From positions 1 to 5,818 of the forward strand of contig JAJOLB010000027.1 of assembly GCA_021129535.1 (NCBI GenBank): a stretch of DNA of 5,818 nucleotides, given 5' to 3'. Position 1 is the stretch's first letter, and each line of letters begins with the position of its first letter. Of the stretch, positions 1 through 3,854 are shown piece after piece. The DNA is from Minisyncoccota bacterium (GTDB taxonomy: Bacteria; Patescibacteriota; Minisyncoccia; Phycocordibacterales; UBA1006). The notes under the pieces are model-generated. The model saw only the letters and a program-made list of their open reading frames with translations, was not told the DNA's origin and ran no database searches. The translations under genes and the position numbers were made by a program.

Positions 1-420
1 ATGTCAGACAAGGTCGACGAGGCAGATATCTCACGGCGAAACATTGTATATATCTATTCCCAAGGTGAACAACACTGGTTCCACAGCGAAGGCGATAAAT
101 CTGATCGATTTACCTTGAATTCAGTTATCATCGGAAATATTCTTAATTATGTTTCTGGTAATGATACCGTTGATGCTCTTGTTTATACAGATGACGAGGA
201 TGAAGAAAAAATAATTGGATTCAAATTACCTATTAAAATGGAATTAACCGTTACAGAAGCTCCTCCATCTATAAAAGGAAACACAGCAACAGGTGGCGAC
301 AAGGTTGTGACGGTTCACACAGGATTAAAGGTAACGGCACCATTGTTTATAAACATAGGTGATGTTATTGCTGTAAATACAGAGCGCGGCGAATATACAG
401 AACGTGTCTCAAAAGCATAA
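1..420 (+). CDS. efp: Elongation factor P, C-terminal part (5' end outside window)
   Basis: EF-P binds the ribosome between the P and E sites and helps peptide-bond formation at polyproline stretches. The 139 visible residues match EF-P from late domain I onward: SDKVDEADI at 2-10, the domain II strands, then PIKMELTVTEAPPSIKGNTA at 77-96 and the domain III (OB-fold) run TGLKVTAPLFINIGD at 107-121 and GEYTERV at 130-136. A full EF-P is about 185 residues, so some 45-50 residues are missing, including the loop with the modifiable Lys. The ATG at base 1 is therefore almost certainly an internal Met, not the start. An acidic insertion, DDEDEE (64-69), sits where most EF-Ps have a short turn. The style resembles Patescibacteria EF-P (inference). 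A terminator begins at its TAA stop. Confidence 0.93.
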   Translation: MSDKVDEADISRRNIVYIYSQGEQHWFHSEGDKSDRFTLNSVIIGNILNYVSGNDTVDALVYTDDEDEEKIIGFKLPIKMELTVTEAPPSIKGNTATGGDKVVTVHTGLKVTAPLFINIGDVIAVNTERGEYTERVSKA

Positions 421-440
421 AAACCTTATTGAGGTTTTTT
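419..440 (+). terminator. Intrinsic terminator of efp
   Basis: AAAAACCT (419-426) pairs perfectly with AGGTTTTT (432-439) around a 5-nt loop, and the right arm runs directly into the U-tract. The stem starts inside the efp TAA stop codon. The same stop-overlapping design is seen at the end of tpiA. Confidence 0.8.
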
Positions 441-528
441 ATATAGGTCAATTTTCTTTACGTGTATTAATATTAATGCAGGATAAATAATGAAACATAA
501 AAATATATATTAATTTAATTTAGACATA

Positions 529-741
529 ATGAAAGAAGTTATTTTATTAATGGTAGTTATATTAGGTTGCACAACTACTGTATTTGCACAAAATATTAAC
601 CTTTAAACAATGACTGCATCTGAAAAGAGAATGTTATCACCTCAAGACCTTGAAAAGGGTGGAAAATGAATAGGGTTCGCTAATTATTACCTTTCAGAAA
701 ACTGACTTCTGAGTTACAGAAGTTGGATAATTAAAAAATAA
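529..741 (+). pseudogene. Decayed small secreted-protein gene (signal peptide plus remnant)
   Basis: One reading frame gives a convincing signal peptide (MKEVILLMVVIL, then GCTTTVFAQNINL), followed by TAA at 604, the stretch TMTASEKRMLSPQDLEKGGK, TGA at 667, IGFANYYLSEN, TGA at 703, and LLSYRSWIIKK ending at TAA 739-741. The signal peptide ending in FAQ is typical of Bacteroidota exported proteins. The peptide between the first two stops reads like real protein, and all segments stay in one frame, so this looks like a gene killed by substitutions rather than by indels. A terminator follows at 771-791. No family is recognised. Alternatives are a free 25-residue peptide (529-606), possibly a lipoprotein because of ILGC, or chance. 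The rest of 441-528 and 742-770 shows nothing I can name. Confidence 0.5.
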
Positions 742-770
742 CAAACAATTTTACATCACAATACATACAG

Positions 771-791
771 ACTACATCATGTAGTTTTTTT
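771..791 (+). terminator. Short hairpin terminator after the decayed gene
   Basis: ACTACATCATGTAGT (771-785) is a perfect odd palindrome, giving a 6-bp stem with a 3-nt loop, followed by a run of Ts to 791. The Ts lie only on the plus-strand side, so it serves rightward transcription and not the convergent pyrD. The stem is weak but the U-tract is good. Confidence 0.55.
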
Positions 792-816
792 AATTTAAAA
801 TTTTAAAAAATAACGA

Positions 817-1944
817 TTAAACGCTATTTTTATAATACGAACCTATGGCTTCATTAATATTTGTATACCCATCATTTTTCAATAATTGCACAAGTTTCTT
901 ATTAATATTACCTATCAAAGATGGTCCTTCAAAAACTATTCCTGTAATTAATTGCACCAGCGACGCTCCACGTTTTATTTTTTCATAGGCATCTTCTGCT
1001 GAAAAAATACCACCAACACCTATAATTTTTATCTCTGTACCAAATTCTTTATAAATATTACTAATAAGACTATCTGCAAAGGGCTCAACAGGTTTCCCGC
1101 TAAAATTCCCCATTAAATTATTATCAATAATTTCAGAAATTTCCTTTTTATTAAAATCATAATTTGATTTATTTTTTAATAAGTTAGCTACAATAATGGC
1201 CTCAACATTATGATTGATCATAATTTGAACAAGCTCACGTGCATCATCCCAATCAATTTCTGCCTGAAATTTTACAAACAAAACTCTATCTCCAATAATC
1301 TCCCGCACATTTTGCAAGAGATTGTCCAAAATATCAGGCTCAGTCAATACGCCGGAACCTGCAACATTCGGACATGAAATATTTAATTCAAAATATGCAA
1401 AACTATCTAGATGATGATGACTCATTAAATATGCAAAACTTTTTAGAATATCATTTACTTGCTCTTTTGGGTTACACAGGTAGGGAGAATTCGTTGCCCC
1501 TATTGATATGCCAACCTTTGCACTATTGTATTTAGTAAAGGAAATATCTTTTAAAACTTTTTTCAACCCAGCGCTTTTGAACCCTTTATTAATTAACAAT
1601 GATTGTGATTTTGGCAATCGTTTTAATCGTGGTTTTGAATTGCCTTTGTATTTATGAAAGGTAACGGTTCCTCCTGACATAAAACCAAAACCTACGTCAC
1701 CTAAAATATTTGTTAATTGAACATTATAATCAAAACCAGCTGACAATCCAACAGGGTTTTTAAAATGAATACCAAAATATGTTTGTTCTAATCGTGGATT
1801 TTCATAGTGAAAAAATATTTTGGTTATTTTTTTAGTAATCCAAAATTTTCCCATATATACACCAATTTTTGTAAATTTATCATGAACCTGCTCTGGGTCT
1901 TGTTTAAATAAAATAGGTTTAATAAGATTTTTATATATATTCAT
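817..1944 (-). CDS. pyrD: Dihydroorotate dehydrogenase, class-2-like with altered active site
   Basis: PyrD oxidises dihydroorotate to orotate using FMN, the fourth step of pyrimidine synthesis. In class 2 enzymes electrons pass to membrane quinone. With the start at 1944 the protein has 375 residues. An N-terminal class-2-type helix region (YKNLIKPILFKQDPEQVHDK) precedes the barrel. Visible motifs are GLSAGFDY (66-73), GNSKPRL (101-107), NISCPN (188-193), VKF with conserved Lys225, N254, GNFSG (279-283), GVGGI (309-313) and SLVQLITG. Oddities relative to E. coli PyrD: Lys66 of GLDKD is Tyr73, NRMGF is shortened to NKGF, the catalytic Ser175 is Cys191 (the residue class 1 enzymes use), and the TNTT motif is ANLL. 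These suggest a divergent branch that I associate with Patescibacteria. The 1944 start is chosen because the upstream ATG at 1965 adds only MWWYDDC and lies upstream of the -10 element. The electron acceptor is uncertain. Confidence 0.9.
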   Translation of the reverse strand: MNIYKNLIKPILFKQDPEQVHDKFTKIGVYMGKFWITKKITKIFFHYENPRLEQTYFGIHFKNPVGLSAGFDYNVQLTNILGDVGFGFMSGGTVTFHKYKGNSKPRLKRLPKSQSLLINKGFKSAGLKKVLKDISFTKYNSAKVGISIGATNSPYLCNPKEQVNDILKSFAYLMSHHHLDSFAYFELNISCPNVAGSGVLTEPDILDNLLQNVREIIGDRVLFVKFQAEIDWDDARELVQIMINHNVEAIIVANLLKNKSNYDFNKKEISEIIDNNLMGNFSGKPVEPFADSLISNIYKEFGTEIKIIGVGGIFSAEDAYEKIKRGASLVQLITGIVFEGPSLIGNINKKLVQLLKNDGYTNINEAIGSYYKNSV

Positions 1945-1950
1945 ACAGTC

Positions 1951-1959
1951 ATCATACCA
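1951..1959 (-). promoter_or_regulatory. Extended -10 promoter of pyrD (leaderless start)
   Basis: On the minus strand TGG-TATGAT (1959 to 1951) is an extended -10 element (TGN plus a 5/6 match to TATAAT). Initiation seven bases downstream falls on base 1944, exactly the A of the pyrD ATG, and no Shine-Dalgarno sequence is present. The -35 region is poor, as is common for extended -10 promoters. Confidence 0.55.
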
Positions 1960-2001
1960 CCACAATTAATAGAAAACCATATATTTATAAAAATTGTAAA
2001 T

Positions 2002-2033
2002 AAAAAAGAACCTATTCATTTTCAAGTTCTTTT
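2002..2033 (-). terminator. Intrinsic terminator overlapping the tpiA stop
   Basis: Read on the minus strand, AAAAGAACTT (2033-2024) pairs with AGGTTCTTTT (2013-2004) as a 10-bp stem with one U-G wobble and a 10-nt loop, followed by two further Us. The right arm contains most of the TAG stop of tpiA. It separates tpiA from pyrD, which has its own promoter. Confidence 0.6.
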
Positions 2034-2815
2034 AATGCCTTTGCCCGTAGATCGAGCCCTTCTGAAATCAGACGAAACATCGTCATCAAAATTCGTGGAT
2101 CATGTGCAACACGCCCAACCATGAAACCATCTACATTGGTATTTTTTAAATAATCCTCGATATTTTTATCATCTAGTGAACCTCCATAGAGAAATTTTAT
2201 TGATTCAACTGCCTTCAAAGTTTTAAATAACTTATGCAGCTCTTTTTTAATAACCTCCATTGCCTCGTTATATTGAACAGATGTTGCTGGATTTTTCTTA
2301 TCACTATAAATAGCCCATTCAGGTTCATATACAATAACAATATTCTCTGGGTTCTTTTTAGAAACTCGATAGAATGATTCACGTACTTGTGCAATCAGTT
2401 CCTTTTTCCAATCTTTATCGCGTTGTTTTTCACCTACACAAATAATAGGTTGAATTTCATTTTCCAATGCTGCGGTAACCTTGTAAGCAATATCATGACG
2501 GTCTTCTAGATGACTACGTTCTGAATTCCCTAATATAACGTATTTGGCACCTGCGTCTTTTATCATAGACATAGTAACCTCACCTGTTCTGTTTCCAATA
2601 TCATCAGGATATGCATCCTGTGCACCTAAATTATAGTGGTCGCTAATAACCTCTTTTCCTATTTGGTTCAGATAAATAGACGGCGGACACACAATCATTT
2701 CTGTCGTAGAGTTTCTCACCAATACATTTTTAATAGAGTTAAAGAGATTTAATGCATCTTCTTCTGTTTTAACAACAGTTTTCCAATTTGCAACAAGTAA
2801 AATTCGTTTTTTCAT
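2012..2815 (-). CDS. tpiA: Triosephosphate isomerase homologue with catalytic His replaced by Asn
   Basis: TIM interconverts dihydroxyacetone phosphate and glyceraldehyde 3-phosphate in cytosolic glycolysis. With the start at 2815 the product is 267 residues, slightly longer than the usual 250 or so. Visible family motifs are VANWKT with Asn10 and Lys12, GAQD (64-67), TGE (77-79), the catalytic glutamate loop YEPEWAI (Glu164), YGGS (210-213) and GFMVG. Three departures stand out: the near-universal GHSERR is GNSERS (Asn97 for the electrophilic His95), the loop 6 hinge IGTGK is replaced by the longer YSDKKNPAT, and the phosphate-binding VGG is VGR (Arg235). A charged C-terminal tail follows. 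The start is Met at 2815, because the ATG at 2833 overlaps the extended -10. It is either a TIM with altered chemistry or a homologue of changed function; the fold assignment is secure, the activity less so. Confidence 0.9.
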   Translation of the reverse strand: MKKRILLVANWKTVVKTEEDALNLFNSIKNVLVRNSTTEMIVCPPSIYLNQIGKEVISDHYNLGAQDAYPDDIGNRTGEVTMSMIKDAGAKYVILGNSERSHLEDRHDIAYKVTAALENEIQPIICVGEKQRDKDWKKELIAQVRESFYRVSKKNPENIVIVYEPEWAIYSDKKNPATSVQYNEAMEVIKKELHKLFKTLKAVESIKFLYGGSLDDKNIEDYLKNTNVDGFMVGRVAHDPRILMTMFRLISEGLDLRAKALKELENE

Positions 2816-2823
2816 ATGACGCA

Positions 2824-2832
2824 AGTATAACA
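2824..2832 (-). promoter_or_regulatory. Extended -10 promoter of tpiA
   Basis: The minus strand carries TGT-TATACT (2832 to 2824), an extended -10. The expected initiation point (about 2817-2818) lies two or three bases before the ATG at 2815, so the mRNA would be almost leaderless. There is no Shine-Dalgarno and no clear -35. The element overlaps the longer-frame ATG at 2831-2833, which argues against that start. Confidence 0.55.
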
Positions 2833-2843
2833 TAAAAATATTG

Positions 2844-2905
2844 ATTTAGAAGTCATCCTAAAATAAAAAAATGCTAAGCATTTTTTTAATTTAGAAGTCA
2901 TCTTA
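2844..2905. repeat. Two direct repeats flanking a terminator palindrome
   Basis: ATTTAGAAGTCATCCTA (2844-2860) recurs as ATTTAGAAGTCATCTTA (2889-2905), 16 of 17 identical, 45 bp apart, on either side of the perfect palindrome at 2865-2887. The inner copy lies just upstream of the tpiA -10, the outer one just after the small exported-protein gene. It could be an operator pair, a small insertion with target duplication, or a local duplication. Confidence 0.75.
2865..2887 (-). terminator. A/T-flanked hairpin terminator after the small exported protein
   Basis: Seven As, TGC, the loop TAA, GCA and seven Ts form a perfect 10-bp stem. The symmetric A and T tracts allow termination in either direction. 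By position it ends the minus-strand transcript of the 2990-3418 gene before the tpiA promoter. Confidence 0.7.
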
Positions 2906-2989
2906 TACCTAAACAAGCCTGGATTCCTTCATTTCTAGTACCTGGGAGAGTAACAAGAACAATAACTGGGTACAGCACCTGTACATGTA

Positions 2990-3418
2990 TTAGCTACACA
3001 ATGATATAACTCCAAAATCATTCACACATGCTGGCACCAACGCATCTCCACGTGTTGGATCAGCTAATTCTTTAATCGTAATAGTTCCATTTACTGATAA
3101 TTCTACATCATCTGGTACATTTTGGTCAGGATATCCAACCGCTAATTCATGAAAACGTGTTTGTCCAAACGACAACATATTTCCAAAAACAGCAGTTCCC
3201 GCTAAACGAAATATTGCACGCTCAGCGTTATTAGACAAAACAGTTCCATCATCAGATAGTTTTTTTGTATTGTCAGATTTTTCAGCCATTTGAAAGGCTT
3301 GAAATCCAGGTGACGCACCTGTTGCTGTGGCATCGCCTGAAAGTGAAATAAATAATGCTAGACCAAGGACTCCTCCCAAGGCTGCATACATAATTTTTTT
3401 GAGATTGATATTTTTCAT
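2990..3418 (-). CDS. Small exported protein of unknown function, possibly frameshifted at its C-terminus
   Basis: The product is 142 residues from the ATG at 3418. A basic start (MKNINLKK) is followed by a hydrophobic segment at about 9-28 (YAALGGVLGLALFISLSG) and ATA, fitting a signal peptide or a single N-terminal membrane anchor. The rest is a soluble domain with two Cys, at 131 and 141, in VPACVND and ISLCS. The ending NGTITIKELADPTRGDALVP then CVNDFGVISLC resembles tails of small exported proteins common in Patescibacteria (inference from memory). No enzymatic motif is visible. The upstream ATG at 3457 is rejected because it overlaps the predicted extended -10. Just after the TAA, the other two frames stay open with a Cys-rich sequence, so the natural C-terminus may be longer (see findings). 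It has its own promoter and terminator. Confidence 0.75.
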   Translation of the reverse strand: MKNINLKKIMYAALGGVLGLALFISLSGDATATGASPGFQAFQMAEKSDNTKKLSDDGTVLSNNAERAIFRLAGTAVFGNMLSFGQTRFHELAVGYPDQNVPDDVELSVNGTITIKELADPTRGDALVPACVNDFGVISLCS

Positions 3419-3447
3419 AGTGTAATATAAATAATTAATACAGGTAC

Positions 3448-3477
3448 AGTATACCATAGTGTAGTAAAATAAAACAA
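3448..3477 (-). promoter_or_regulatory. Sigma-70-like promoter of the small exported protein
   Basis: On the minus strand the -35 TTGTTT (3477-3472) and the extended -10 TGG-TATACT (3456-3448) are separated by 18 bp. The expected start is near 3441, leaving about a 23-base AT-rich leader before the ATG at 3418, without a Shine-Dalgarno. This is the best complete promoter in the window. Confidence 0.6.
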
Positions 3478-3545
3478 GTCAATAATAGAGTCTGCTCTTT
3501 CAGATTATCATTATAAATACGTATCGATAACAAAACCTCGAAATC

Positions 3546-3632
3546 TGTCATTCTGAACTAGATTTAGAATCTATTCTATCATGATAGCGTTTTAGAGTAA
3601 TATGAGATTCCGGGTCTGAGCTCGGAATGACA
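3546..3632. repeat. 87-bp MITE-like imperfect palindrome
   Basis: Termini are TGTCATTC (3546-3553) and GAATGACA (3625-3632). The left arm (3546-3572) and the reverse complement of the right arm (3605-3632) match along their whole length apart from a few transitions and one gap; read as RNA, several differences are U-G wobbles. The centre holds a second perfect palindrome, CTATCATGATAG (3576-3587). No target-site duplication is visible. Elements with TGTCATTC ends and an AGATTC-type inner arm occur as dispersed intergenic repeats in many bacterial genomes. It encodes no protein, so any movement would need a transposase in trans. Confidence 0.7.
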
Positions 3633-3755
3633 ATGTGGATTGTATTGTCTCGACAAGTTAAGAATAGTAAAGATAAAATTCCCAAATAGCAGTACACTAG
3701 AAAAATCATAAACATGTGAACTACTTGTGGATAACTATTACATTATCGTAAAACA

Positions 3756-3764
3756 TGATATAAT
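3756..3764 (+). promoter_or_regulatory. Extended -10 upstream of the hairpin and the T9SS cargo gene
   Basis: TGA-TATAAT is a perfect extended -10. The -35 hexamer at 17-bp spacing (TATTAC) is poor. Initiation near 3770 would give a transcript that almost at once enters the hairpin at 3777-3832 and then reaches the ATG at 3855. It could drive either a very short RNA or an attenuated leader. A DnaA-box-like 9-mer lies at 3726-3734, near the -35 region. Confidence 0.45.
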
Positions 3765-3776
3765 AAAGTCAAACCT

Positions 3777-3832
3777 AAAAAGTTCACATCTATGTGTCAT
3801 TGTGACCATAATGAAATGATGTGAACTTTTTT
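3777..3832 (+). terminator. Strong terminator/attenuator hairpin before the T9SS cargo gene
   Basis: AAAAAGTTCACATC (3777-3790) pairs perfectly over 14 bp with 3818-3831, which ends in a U-run to 3832. The 27-base loop contains an inner TCATT/AATGA stem. The A-rich left side would also permit leftward termination. It is unusually placed, 22 bases before the ATG at 3855 and with no gene immediately upstream, so it is either a bidirectional insulator or a leader attenuator. An upstream copy of the right arm (ATGTGAACT, 3714-3722) could compete for the left arm if transcription begins further upstream. Confidence 0.7.
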
Positions 3833-3854
3833 ATTAACATTTAAAACTAAATAT

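Larger units (their letters stand above)
3478..3854. other. Gene-free junction between divergently oriented genes
   Basis: No credible coding frame is present; the longest openings are about 20 codons. It lies between the minus-strand Patescibacteria-like block and the plus-strand T9SS cargo gene. It holds an 87-bp imperfect palindrome (3546-3632), three copies of ATGTGAACT (3714-3722, 3819-3827, and inverted at 3781-3789), a perfect DnaA-box match (TTATCCACA, minus strand, 3726-3734), an extended -10 (3756-3764) and a terminator-like hairpin (3777-3832). Only 22 bases separate that hairpin from the downstream ATG. I see nothing nameable in 3478-3545 or 3633-3713. Confidence 0.8.

Noticed and set aside
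529..741. Genome-wide recoding of TGA (as in Gracilibacteria or Absconditabacteria)
   Set aside because: The intact genes contain no in-frame TGA and use TGG and GGN normally; an AT-rich recoded genome should show many in-frame TGAs. TAA at 604 would still break the frame.
1945..1965. Upstream ATG for pyrD adding MWWYDDC
   Set aside because: The extra residues have no counterpart in the family and the extended -10 lies within them.
2816..2833. Upstream ATG for tpiA adding six residues
   Set aside because: It overlaps the extended -10; TIM proteins typically start just before the NWK strand, as MKKRILLVANWK does.
2844..2905. CRISPR array
   Set aside because: There are only two repeats of 17 bp, the spacer-like part is a terminator palindrome, and there are no cas genes.
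3419..3457. Upstream ATG for the small exported protein adding 13 residues
   Set aside because: It overlaps the extended -10, and the added residues would spoil the normal basic-hydrophobic signal segment.
3627..3689. 20-codon open frame starting MTMWIVLSRQ on the plus strand
   Set aside because: It begins inside the palindromic repeat, has no ribosome-binding site or homology clue, and its length is expected by chance.
3478..3854. Replication origin
   Set aside because: It holds only one DnaA box, with no dnaA/dnaN neighbours and no box cluster or AT-rich 13-mer array.
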